In this document: in pieces, positions 1 to 9,600 of the stretch
How the letters are laid out: every line of letters begins with the position of its first letter
Numbering within the stretch: the stretch's first letter is position 1
Assembly: GCA_036417435.1 (NCBI GenBank)
Contig: CM070899.1
Span: forward strand, 104,348,368-104,412,367
DNA length: 64,000 nt
Direction: 5' to 3'
Source: Inia geoffrensis
Taxonomy: Eukaryota; Chordata; Mammalia; Artiodactyla; Iniidae
Position numbers and translations under genes: made by a program
Notes under the pieces: model-generated
Database searches by the model: none
Told to the model about the DNA's origin: nothing
The model's input: only the letters and a program-made list of their open reading frames with translations

Positions 1-489
1 CTCAAACAGACGCAACACTGTATATGAACTAGGCTGAAAGAAAAAAGGACTGTTCAATGACAAGGCAAGTAAGGGGTTAAGAAATGCCCACTTTCGTACC
101 TCAGGCCTCTTTTTTGTCGGCGGGTGTCAGACCCCTGGAGCCTCAGCAGGCCTGTTTCCCGCGGCTGGAGGATGCTGCTGCTCTTCTCCCCTGCGTGGTA
201 CCACAATCTCCCGATCCAACATGGCCCTCCTACAGGTAAGCATAGCCTGGTGTACCCAAATGATGGTGGAACAGCTGAGAGGGAAGGGCTGTGAAGAAAC
301 CGCATCTCCACAGCTCCTGCTAGGCAAGTTCCCACCTCCAGCCCACTTCATTAGAGTCGCCCCACCTGCGAACCACGGCACCCTCCGAGTAGCCCACTGG
401 CAAGGCCTGCAACATGCCTGGGGTGGGGCAGTGCAGGTGAAGGGGCAGGAGGTGAGCCTACAAAAGCCCAGGGATGTGTGTTTAGCTGC

Positions 490-499
490 GTTCGACTCC
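490..499 (+). promoter_or_regulatory. Pol III B-box-like motif in nearly every monomer
   Basis: GTTCGACTCC matches the B-box pattern (GGTTCGANTCC) except for its first G. The B equivalent is at 2175-2184. It is lost in A6 and A14 (tttgactcc). An A-box-like TAGCCCACTGG lies at 390-400 in A, 90 bp upstream; B has a poorer match. No tRNA fold surrounds it. Possibly chance. Confidence 0.2.
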
Positions 500-572
500 C
501 CATTTCCAATACAACGCCGGGAACCCCGCTAAGGCTTTGGTTCCCCACGTTACCAGAGACGACACGTAGTAG

Positions 573-591
573 TGCTGCCGCCTTGTGGCAC
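573..591 (-). promoter_or_regulatory. CTCF-like site retained in a minority of A monomers
   Basis: Same minus-strand core as in B, intact only in A1 (here), A4 (10485), A6 (17093) and A14 (43523). In the other A monomers the plus strand reads ttttggcac or cattggcac, which removes a C of the CCAC block on the minus strand. Confidence 0.35.
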
Positions 592-1546
592 ACTGCCGTA
601 ACAACCTTACCAACTGTGCTGAAGGGCACCTATCATTCACAAGCCTTAAGGCCTACGGCTTTGCAGACACAACCCTGCCCTCAAGAAATATCCTGCGCTG
701 GGTAATCTGAAACGAATTCAAATCACGCCCGACTCTCAGGCGGGAACCTTTCAAGAAGTCAGTGGTACTCACCGGCGTTTTAGAAAACAGCACATTCAAC
801 CCAAAAGATGCTCAGGATCTGTCATGATTCGAGAGTGGAAAGAAAGCTAGACGAGGTGTTCCCTGGCTGCAGTCCTCTCAAACCCTAAAAGAGTAAGATC
901 TCAACAGGACATGCCAGAAAGAGAAGCCAGGTATTGCTGTTGGTCGGATTGTAAATTGCTAACAGCCGGTAATGAGGATCACTAGGCATATTCCTTACCA
1001 AACTAAACACTGGATGTACCACCAGATTCGGCAACCCCGCTACAGGTCGTGTAACCAGAGACTGGCAACATTGGAAGGAAGCACTTGCAGCCCAGCTGTC
1101 CTTGTGTTAACCATGACCACAGCCAAGACATACAAACGAACCAAATGGGGAGCGAGGGGTGAATGGAGAAAGATGTTCTGCTACCTACACACCCTCGACT
1201 ACCACTCAGCCACAGGGCAAAATGAACCCATAGTCTTTGCAGCAGCCTGGGTGGAGCAGTAGATGATCTCATTAATTCTGGTCAATTAGAGGCAGCAAGA
1301 CACATATCCCCGCATATCACACTTATGTGTGCCGTCTAAATACGGATACTCTGGAAGCTAGTACACAAAGGAAACTCAGGCTCACAAAGGGAAGAAAGAA
1401 GCCTGGAGTTCCCTGAGGGGGAAATTGGAGACCGAGGAAGGTTGAAGTAGGAGGTCGGGATTCACAGAAACACGCTTAACGTATCCAAAAGTGCTCATCA
1501 AGGGCGACCCACGCGCAAGCACAGGGAACGCTACTAAACATTCCTC

Positions 1547-1552
1547 AATAAA
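1547..1552 (+). other. AATAAA hexamer near the end of A monomers
   Basis: A canonical polyadenylation hexamer, followed within about 40-75 bp by GT-rich sequence (tacgtgtacaattg, gggtggctgtac). Present in most A monomers at offset 1546 (for example 4851-4856). It is mutated to AATTAA in A10, A12 and A18, and B has GATAAA at the matching place. It could end a plus-strand transcript in A, but a six-base match is weak evidence. Confidence 0.25.
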
Positions 1553-1740
1553 CGAAGATTGCAAAGAATCCGAAACCCTGCGGGTACAGCTACGTGTACA
1601 ATTGCATCGGGTGGCTGTACAACTCAAACAGACACAACATTGTATATGAACTAGGCTGAAACGGAAAAGGACTGTTCAATGACAAGGCAAGTGAGGGCTT
1701 AAGAAATGCCTACTCTGTTACCTCAGGCCTCTGTGAAGTT

Positions 1741-1754
1741 GTTACCATGGTAAC
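1741..1754 (+). promoter_or_regulatory. X-box-like (RFX-type) inverted repeat of B monomers
   Basis: GTTACC-AT-GGTAAC, a perfect palindrome that fits the RFX X-box pattern GTNRCC, 0-3 bases, RGYAAC. The other intact B copies have AC in the centre and still fit. They begin at 5045, 8349, 11653, 14957, 18261, 21564, 24868, 28172, 34779, 41387, 44691, 47994, 51298, 54602 and 61209. Copies at 31475, 38083 and 57905 have GCTAAC as second half-site and are damaged. It is always 118 bp into B and never in A. Binding is not shown; the match is by pattern only. Confidence 0.5.
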
Positions 1755-1800
1755 GGCCCCTGGAGCCTCGGCAGGCCTCGGTCCCACGGCCGGAGGCTGC

Positions 1801-1816
1801 TGCTGCTGAGGCAGCA
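1801..1816 (+). other. Small hairpin in B monomers
   Basis: TGCTGC, loop TGAG, GCAGCA: a perfect six-base-pair stem with a four-base loop, next to a short CTG run. It sits about 47 bp after the X-box-like element. It occurs in most B copies; B12 has a change in the right arm (gctgca). Not a terminator in a eukaryotic setting; role unknown. Confidence 0.35.
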
Positions 1817-1868
1817 AGGGAGGAGGATGTGCCACCTGACCAGCGGCACCTCGGGCCGCTACTGCCCA
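1809..1868 (+). repeat. B-specific 60-bp segment absent from A
   Basis: Between ctgctgctg and ttctcccctgcgtg, B has about 60 bp more than A. The exact edges are ambiguous by a few bases because of the CTG run. The length equals the A/B size difference (1,682 minus 1,622). The segment is present at the same offset in all 19 B monomers. Whether it is an insertion in B or a deletion in A cannot be told without an outgroup. Confidence 0.75.
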
Positions 1869-1917
1869 TTCTCCCCTGCGTGTTACCGCAGTGTCCCGAT
1901 CCAACGTGGCCCTCGTA

Positions 1918-1926
1918 CAGGTAAGC
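1918..1926 (+). other. Splice-donor-like site, plus strand (each monomer)
   Basis: CAG/GTAAGC, one base from the consensus. The A equivalent is at 233-241 and follows a good-context ATG (aacATGG at 218-224), which B lacks (GTGG). In B a pyrimidine-containing stretch ending in CAG at 1726 would bound an exon of 194 nt (1727-1920). The same spacing is seen at 5031-5224. This is the best hint of a transcript but such matches also occur by chance. Confidence 0.3.
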
Positions 1927-2257
1927 AAAGCCTGGTGTACCCAAATGAGGGTGGAGCAGCTGAGAGGGAAGAGCGGTGAGGAAACCGGATCTCCACAGCT
2001 CCTGCTAGGCAGGTTCCCACCTCCAGCCCCCTTCATCAGAGTCGCCCCTCCTGCGAACCACGGCACCCTCCGAGTAGCCAACCTGAAAGGCTTCCGATAT
2101 GCCTGGGGTGGGGCAGTGCAGGTTCAGGGGCAGGAGGTGAGCATACACAAGCCCAGGATTGTGTGTTTAGCCGCGTTCGACTCCCCATTTCCAATCCGAC
2201 ACCGGGATCCCCGCTAAGGCTTTCTTTCCTCAACTTACCACAGACGACACGGAGTAG

Positions 2258-2276
2258 TGCTGCCGCCTTGTGGCAC
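2258..2276 (-). promoter_or_regulatory. CTCF-like site of B monomers
   Basis: Minus strand reads GTGCCACAAGGCGGCAGCA. It keeps the CCAC, AGG and GGC blocks of the CTCF core motif, with less favoured bases at two positions. Present in all 19 B monomers, starting at 2258, 5562, 8866, 12170, 15474, 18778, 22081, 25385, 28689, 31992, 35296, 38600, 41904, 45208, 48511, 51815, 55119, 58422 and 61726. B8, B11, B16 and B19 have AGGAGGC in the core. All sites share one orientation and a spacing of about 3.3 kb. Occupancy cannot be judged from sequence. Confidence 0.4.
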
Positions 2277-2450
2277 ACTGCCGTAACAACATTACCAACT
2301 GTGCTGAAAGGCAACTATCATTCACAAGGCCTAAGGCCTGCGGCTTTGCAGACACAACCCTGCCCTCAAGAAATATCCTGGGCTGGGTAATCTGAAATGA
2401 ATTCAAATCAGGCCCGACTCTCAGGCGGAAAGCTTTCAAGACCTCAGTGG

Positions 2451-2460
2451 TACTCACCTG
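2451..2460 (-). other. Consensus splice-donor-like site, minus strand (B monomers)
   Basis: The minus strand reads CAG/GTGAGTA, a full consensus donor. It recurs at the same offset in B copies, though B3, B5-B7 and B13-B15 have GTGAGTAT downstream. In A the exon side is CCG/GTGAGT, weaker. It could serve an antisense transcript; nothing else in the sequence proves one. Confidence 0.3.
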
Positions 2461-3304
2461 CGTTTTAGAAAACAGCACATTCAAATGAAAAGATGCTCAG
2501 GATCTGTCATGATTAGAGAGTGAAAAGAAAGCTAGACGAGGAGTTCCCTGTCTGTGGTCTTCTCAAATCCTAAAATTTTAAGTGCTCAATAGGGCATGCC
2601 AAAAGGAGAAGCCGGCTATTGCTCTTGGTGCGATTGTAAATTGGTAACAGCCGCTATGAGGATCAGTAGGCACATTCCTGACCAAACTGAACGCTGGAGA
2701 TACCACGAGATTCGGCAACCCCTCTGCAGGTCGTAGAACCAGAGACTAGCATCATTGGAAGGAAGCAGTTGCACCCCAGCATCCCATGTGGTACCCTTGA
2801 CCCCAACGAAGACATACAAACGAACCAACTGTCGAGCGAGTGGCGAAGGGAGAAAGATGTGCTGCTACCTACACACCCTCGACTAGCACTCAGCCACAGA
2901 ACAAAATGAACTCACACTATTTGCAGCAGCATGGGTGGAGCACTAGATGATCTCACTAATTCTGGTCAATTAGAGGCAGCAAGACACATTTGCCCAGATA
3001 CCACTTATGTGTGCAGTCTCAATAGGGATACAAAGGAAGCTAGTAAAGAAAGGAAACACAGGTTCACAAAGGGAAGAAAGAAGCGAGGGGTTCCCACAGG
3101 GGCAAATTGGAGACCGGGGAAGGGGGAATTAGGAGATTGGGATTAACAGTAACACACTTAACGTATCCAAAAGTGCTCATCAAGGGCAACACACCCAAAA
3201 GCACAGGGAATGTTACAACACATTCCTCGATAAACTAACAGGGCAAAGAATCCGAAACCCTACTGGTACAGCTACGTTTATACTTGCATCAAGTGGCTGT
3301 AGAA

Positions 3305-6300
3305 CTCAAACAGACGCAACACTGTATATGAACTAGGCTGAAAGAAAAAAGGACTGTTCAATGACAAGGCAAGTAAGGGGTTAAGAAATGCCCACTTTCT
3401 TACCTCAGGCCTCTTTGTCGTCGGCGGGTGTCAGACCCCTGGAGCCACAGCAGGCCTGTGTCCCCCGGCTGGAGGATGCTGCTGCTCCTCTCCCCTGCGT
3501 GGTACCACAATCTCCCGATCCAACATGGCCCTCCTACAGGTAAGCACAGCCTGGTGTACCCAAATGACTGTGGAACAGCTGAGAGGGAAGGGTTGTGAAG
3601 AAACCTCATCTCCACAGCTCCTGCTAGGCAAGTTCGCACCTCCAGCCCACTTCATTAGAGTCGCCCCACCTGCGAACCACGGCACCCTCCGAGTAGCCCA
3701 CTGGCAAGGCCTGCGACATGCCTGGGGTGGGGCAGTGCAGGTGAAGGGGCAGGAGGTGAGCCTACAAAAGCCCAGGGATGTGTGTTTAGCTGCGTTCGAC
3801 TCCCCATTTCCAATACAACGCCGGGAACCCCGCTAAGGCTTTGGTTCCCCACGTTACCAGAGACGACACGGAGTAGTGCTGCCGCCTTTTGGCACACTGC
3901 CGTAACAACCTTACCAACTGTGCTGAAGGGCACCTATCATTCACAAGCCTTAAGGCCTACGGCTTTGCAGACACAACCCTGCCCTCAAGAAATATCCTGC
4001 GCTGGGTAATCTGAAACGAATTCAAATCACGCCCGACTCTCAGGCGGGAACCTTTCAAGAAGTCAGTGGTACTCACCGGCGTTTTAGAAAACAGCACATT
4101 CAACCCAAAAGATGCTCAGGATCTGTCATGATTCGAGAGTGGAAAGAAAGCTAGACGAGGTGTTCCCTGGCTGCAGTCCTCTCAAACCCTAAAAGAGTAA
4201 GATCTCAACAGGACATGCCAGAAAGAGAAGCCAGGTATTGCTGTTGGTCGGATTGTAAATTGCTAACAGCCTGTAATGAGGATCACTAGGCATATTCCTT
4301 ACCAAACTAAACACTGGATATACCACCAGATTCGGCAACCCCGCTACAGGTCGTGTAACCAGAGACTGGCATCATTGGAAGGAAGCACTTGCAGCCCAGC
4401 TGTCCTTGTGTTACCCATGACCACAGCCAAGACATACAAACGAACGAAATGGGGAGCGAGGGGGGAATCGAGAAAGATGTTCTGCTACCTACACACCCTC
4501 GACTACCACTCAGCCACAGGGCAAAATGAACCCATAGTCTTTGCAGCAGCCTGGGTGGAGCAGTAGATGATCTCACTAATTCTGGTCAATTAGAGGCAGC
4601 AAGACACATATCCCCGCATATCACACTTATGTGTGCCGTCTAAATACGGATACTATGGAAGCTAGTACACAAAGGAAACTCAGGCTCACAAAGGGAAGAA
4701 AGAAGCCTGGAGTTCCCTGAGGGGGAAATTGGAGACCGGGGAAGGTTGAAGTAGGAGGTCGGGATTCACAGAAACACGCTTAACGTATCCAAAAGTGCTC
4801 ATCAAGGGCGACCCACGCGCAAGCACAGGGAACGCTACAAAACATTCCTCAATAAACGAAGATTGCAAAGAATCCGAAACCCTACGGGTACAGCTACGTG
4901 TATAATTGCATCGGGTGGCTGTACAACTCAAACAGACACAACATTGTATATGAACTAGGCTGAAACGGAAAAGGACTGTTCAATGACAAGGCAAGTGAGG
5001 GCTTAAGAAATGCCTACTCTGTTACCTCAGGCCTCTGTGATGTTGTTACCACGGTAACGGCCCCTGGAGCCTCGGCAGGCCTGGGTCCCACGGCCGGAGC
5101 CTGCTGCTGCTGAGGCAGCAAGGGAGGAGGACGTGCCACCTGACCAGCGTCACCTCGGGCCGCTACTGCCCATTCTCCCCTGCGTGTTACCGCAGTGTCC
5201 CGATCCAACGTGGCCCTCGTACAGGTAAGCAAAGCCTGGTGTACCCAAATGAGGGTGGAGCAGCTGAGAGGGAAGAGCGGTGAGGAAACCGGATCTCCAC
5301 AGCTCCTGCTAGGCAGGTTCCCACCTCCAGGCCCCTTCATCAGAGTCGCCCCACCTGCGAACCACGGCACCCTCCGAGTAGCCAACCTGAAAGGCTTCCG
5401 ATATGCCTGGGGTGGGGCAGTGCAGGTTCAGGGGCAGGAGGTGAGCATACACAAGCCCAGGATTGTGTGTTTAGCCGCGTTCGACTCCCCATTTCCAATC
5501 CGACACCGGGATCCCCGCTAAGGCTTTCTTTCCCCAAGTTACCAGAGACGACACGGAGTAGTGCTGCCGCCTTGTGGCACACTGCCGTAACAACATTATC
5601 AACTGTGCTGAAAGGCAACTATCATTCACAAGGCCTAAGGCCTGCGGCTTTGCAGACACAACCCTGCCCTCAAGAAATATCCTAGGCTGGGTAATCTGAA
5701 ATGAATTCAAATCAGGCCCGACTCTCAGGCGGAAAGCTTTCAAGACCTCAGTGGTACTCACCTGCGTTTTAGAAAACAGCACATTCAAATGAAAAGATGC
5801 TCAGGATCTGTCATGATTAGAGAGTGAAAAGAAAGCTAGACGAGGAGTTCCCTGTCTGTGGTCCTCTCAAATCCTAAAATTTTAAGTGCTCAAGAGGGCA
5901 TGCCAAAAGGAGAAGCCGGCTATTGCTCTTGGTGCGATTGTAAATTGGTAACAGCCGCTATGAGGATCAGTAGGCACATTCCTGACCAAACTGAACGCTG
6001 GAGGTACCACGAGATTCGGCAACCCCGCTGCAGGTCGTAGAACCAGAGACTAGCATCATTGGAAGGAAGCAGTTGCACCCCAGCATCCCATGTGGTACCC
6101 TTGACCCCAACGAAGACATACAAACGAAACAACTGTCGAGCGAATGGCGAAGGGAGAAAGATGTGCTGCTACCTACACACCCTCGACTAGCACTCAGCCA
6201 CAGAACAAAATGAACTCATACTATTTGCAGCAGCATGGGTGGAGCACTAGATGATCTCACTAATTCTGGTCAATTAGAGGCAGCAAGACACATTTGCCCA

Positions 6301-6608
6301 GATACCACTTATGTGTGCAGTCTCAATAGGGATACAAAGGAAGCTAGTAAAGAAAGGAAACACAGGTTCACAAAGGGAAGAAAGAAGCGAGGGGTTCCCA
6401 CAGGGGCAAATTGGAGACCGGGGAAGGGGGAATTAGGAGATTGGGATTAACAGTAACACACTTAACGTATCCAAAAGTGCTCATCAAGGGCAACACACCC
6501 AAAAGCACAGGGAATGTTACAACACATTCCTCGATAAACTAACAGGGCAAAGAATCCGAAACCCTACAGGTACAGCTACGTTTATACTTGCATCAAGTGG
6601 CTGTAGAA
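3305..6608 (+). repeat. Dimer unit 2 (A 3305-4926, B 4927-6608)
   Basis: The A monomer has the ttttggcac variant at about 3887-3895, which weakens the CTCF-like core. The X-box-like element of the B monomer is at 5045-5058 and the CTCF-like site at 5562-5580. The end of this B monomer and the following A monomer (dimer 3) match the B9/A10 junction about 23.1 kb downstream, so the two neighbourhoods share ancestry. No gene seen. Confidence 0.95.
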
Positions 6609-9600
6609 CTCAAACAGACGCAACACTGTATATGAACTAGGCTGAAAGAAAAAAGGACTGTTCAATGACAAGGCAAGTAAGGGGTTAAGACATGCCCACT
6701 TTCTTACCTCAGGCCTCTTTGTCGTCGGCGGGTGTCAGACCCCTGGAGCCTCAGCAGGCCTGTGTCCCCCGGCTGGAGGATGCTGCTGCTCTTCTCCCCT
6801 GCGTGGTACCACAATCTCCCGATCCAACATGGCCCTCCTACAGGTAAGCACAGCCTGGTGTACCCAAATGACTGTGGAACAGCTGAGAGGGAAGGGTTGT
6901 GAAGAAACCGCATCTCCACAGCTCCTGCTAGGCAAGTGCCCACCTCCACCCCACTTCATTAGAGTCGCCCCACCTGCGAACCACGGCACCCTCCGAGTAG
7001 CCCACTGGCAAGGCCTGCGACATGCCTGGGGTGGGGCAGTGCAGGTTCAGGGGCAGGAGGTGAGCATACACAAGCCCAGGATTGTGTGTTTAGCCACGTT
7101 CGACTCCCCATTTCCAATCCAACACCGGGGTCCCCGCTAAGGTTTTCTTTCCCCAAGTTACCAGAGACGACACGTAGTAGTGCTGCCGCCTTTTGGCACA
7201 CTGCCAAAGCAAACTTACCAACTGTGCTGAAGGGCACATATCATTCACAAGGCATAAGGCCTACGGCTTTGCAGACACAACCCTGCCCTCAAGAAATATC
7301 CTGCGCTGGGTAATCTGAAACGAATTCAAATCACGCCCGGCTCTCAGGCGGGAACCTTTCAAGAAGTCAGTGGTACTCACCGGCGTTTTAGAAAACAGCA
7401 CATTCAACCCAAAAGATGCTCAGGATCTGTCATGATTCGAGAGTGGAAAGAAAGCTAGACGAGGTGTTCCCTGGCTGCAGTCCTCTCAAACCCTAAAAGA
7501 GTAAGATCTCAACAGGACATGCCAGAAAGAGAAGCCAGGTATTGCTGTTGGTCGGATTGTAAATTGCTAACAGCCTGTAATGAGGATCACTAGGCATATT
7601 CCTTACCAAACTAAACACTGGATGTACCACCAGATTCGGCAACCCCGCTACAGGTCGTGTAACCAGAGACTGGCAACATTGGAAGGAAGCACTTGCAGCC
7701 CAGCTGTCCTTGTGTTACCCATGACCACAGCCAAGACATACAAACGAACCAAATGGGGAGCGAGGGGTGAATGGAGAAAGATGTTCTGCTACCTACACAC
7801 CCTCGACTACCACTCAGCCACAGGGCAAAATGAACCCATAGTCTTTGCAGCAGCCTGGGTGGAGCAGTAGATGATCTCATTAATTCTGGTCAATTAGAGG
7901 CAGCAAGACACATATCCCCGCATATCACACTTATGTGTGCCGTCTAAATACGGATACTATGGAAGCTAGTACACAAAGGAAACTCAGGCTCACAAAGGGA
8001 AGAAAGAAGCCTGGAGTTCCCTGAGGGGGAAATTGGAGACCGGGGAAGGTTGAAGTAGGAGGTCGGGATTCACAGAAACACGCTTAACGTATCCAAAAGT
8101 GCTCATCAAGGGCGACCCACGCGCAAGCACAGGGAACGCTACAAAACATTCCTCAATAAACGAAGATTGCAAAGAATCCGAAACCCTACGGGTACAGCTA
8201 CGTGTATAATTGCATCGGGTGGCTGTACAACTCAAACAGACACAACATTGTATATGAACTAGGCTGAAACGGAAAAGGACTGTTCAATGACAAGGCAAGT
8301 GAGGGCTTAAGAAATGCCTACTCTGTTACCTCAGGCCTCTGTGATGTTGTTACCACGGTAACGGCCCCTGGAGCCTCGGCAGGCCTGGGTCCCACGGACG
8401 GAGCCTGCTGCTGCTGAGGCAGCAAGGGAGGAGGACGTGCCACCTGACCAGCGTCACCTCGGGCCGCTACTGCCCTTTCTCCCCTGCGTGTTACCGCAGT
8501 GTCCCGATCCAACGAGGCCCTCGTACAGGTAAGCAAAGCCTGGTGTACCGAAATGAGGGTGGAGCAGCTGAGAGGGAAGAGCGGTGAGGAAACCGGATCT
8601 CCACAGCTCCTGCTAGGCAGGTTCCCACCTCCAGCCCCCTTCATCAGAGTCGCCCCACCTGCGAACAACGGCACCCTCCGAGTAGCCAACCTGAAAGGCT
8701 TCCGATATGCCTGGGGTGGGGCAGTGCAGGTTCAGGGGCAGGAGGTGAGCATACACAAGCCCAGGATTGTGTGTTTAGCCGCGTTCGACTCCCCATTTCC
8801 AATCCGACACCGGGATCCCCGCTAAGGCTTTCTTTCCCCAAGTTACCAGAGACGACACGGAGTAGTGCTGCCGCCTTGTGGCACACTGCCGTAACAACAT
8901 TATCAACTGTGCTGAAAGGCAACTATCATTCACAAGGCCTAAGGCCTGAGGCTTTGCAGACACAACCCTGCCCTCAAGAAATATCCTGGGCTGGGTAATC
9001 TGAAATGAATTCAAATCAGGCCCGACTCTCAGGCGGAAAGCTTTCCAGACCTCAGTGATACTCACCTGCGTTTTAGAAAACAGCAGATTCAAATGAAAAG
9101 ATGCTCAGGATCTGTCATGATTAGAGAGTGAAAACAAAGCTAGACGAGGAGTTCCCTGTCTGCGGTCCTCTCAAATCCTAAAATGTTAAGTGCTCAAGAG
9201 GGCATGCCAAAAGGAGAAGCCAGCTATTGCTGTTGGTGCGATTGTAAATTGGTAACAGCCGCTATGAGGATCAGTAGGCACATTCCTGACCAAACTGAAC
9301 ACTGGAGGTACCACGAGATTCGGCAACCCCGCTGCAGGTCGTAGAACCAGAGACTACGATCATTGGAAGGAAGCACTTGCACCCCAGCATTCCTTGTGGT
9401 ACCCTTGACCCCAACGAAGACATACAAACGAACCAAGTGTCGAGCGAGTGGCGAAGGGAGAAAGATGTGCTGCTACCTACACACCCTCGACTAGCACTCA
9501 GCCACAGAACAAAATGAACTCATACTATTGGCAGCAGCATGGGTGGAGCACTAGATGATCTCACTAATTCTGGTCAATTAGAGGCAGCAAGACACATTTG

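Larger units (their letters stand above)
104..600 (+). promoter_or_regulatory. GC-rich, CpG-bearing domain of an A monomer (one per monomer)
   Basis: Each monomer has a GC-rich domain starting at ctcaggcctc and ending after the CTCF-like position. In the equivalent B domain at 8401-8880 I counted 26 CpG in 480 bp at about 61% GC, an observed/expected ratio of about 0.6, borderline for a CpG island. The second half of the monomer is less GC-rich but also keeps CpG (14 in 9121-9480). The domain recurs about every 1.65 kb. Confidence 0.55.
1..1622 (+). repeat. A monomer, representative copy
   Basis: The A monomer begins ctcaaacagacgcaac. Its order of landmarks is: a GC-rich domain from about 104 to 600, holding a splice-donor-like CAG/GTAAGC, GTTCGACTCC and the CTCF-like position; an EcoRI site at 714-719; an AT-richer second half; and AATAAA near the end (1547-1552). 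At the place where B carries the X-box-like element, A reads gtcggcgggtgtcagac and has none. It lacks a segment of about 60 bp present in B, which accounts for the length difference. Confidence 0.9.
1..3304 (+). repeat. Dimer unit 1 (A 1-1622, B 1623-3304)
   Basis: First full dimer. Its A monomer belongs to the same subtype as those of dimers 4, 6 and 14: it keeps ttgtggcac at 582-591, so the CTCF-like core on the minus strand is intact. Its B monomer is the only one where the X-box-like element is a perfect 14-base palindrome with an AT centre (1741-1754). All other B copies have AC at the centre. The AATAAA of the A monomer is at 1547-1552. The unit contains no convincing coding region. Confidence 0.95.
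1623..3304 (+). repeat. B monomer, representative copy
   Basis: The B monomer begins ctcaaacagacacaac and is collinear with A over its whole length. In one aligned segment of about 185 bp (2656 onward against 4276 onward) I count about 28 differences, so roughly 85% identity. B-specific marks are the X-box-like element 118 bp from the start, a 60-bp extra segment with a small hairpin, a consensus minus-strand splice-donor-like site, and GATAAA in place of AATAAA near the end. Confidence 0.9.

Noticed and set aside
419..455. G-quadruplex at the ggggtgggg tract
   Set aside because: Only three runs of four Gs with one long loop, then short GG runs. It does not meet the usual four-tract pattern with short loops.
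641..660. GCCTTAAGGC palindrome in A as a binding site
   Set aside because: A ten-base palindrome not kept in B and varying between A copies (ccttaag, gcttaag, gcataag); likely chance.
1021..1060. CENP-B box (centromere satellite mark)
   Set aside because: I searched for the NTTCGNNNNANNCGGGN pattern around gattcggcaaccccgc and elsewhere in the unit; the nearest matches break at required bases.
972..1262. Recurring 96-codon frame in A monomers, and similar 70-123-codon frames on both strands
   Set aside because: They recur only because the DNA recurs. Frames overlap on both strands in the same stretch, and the matching B sequence is interrupted by stops. No family is recognised. Many apparent starts are GTG or TTG, which a eukaryote would rarely use.
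2931..3146. Retroelement-derived coding fragment in the second half of B
   Set aside because: The short frame looks protein-like but I cannot match it to any retroelement protein, and no flanking repeats or other domains support it.
1..3304. D4Z4/DUX4 macrosatellite, because of the 3.3-kb unit
   Set aside because: No homeodomain-like product appears in any frame, and GC content is far lower than in D4Z4. The shared length is probably coincidence.
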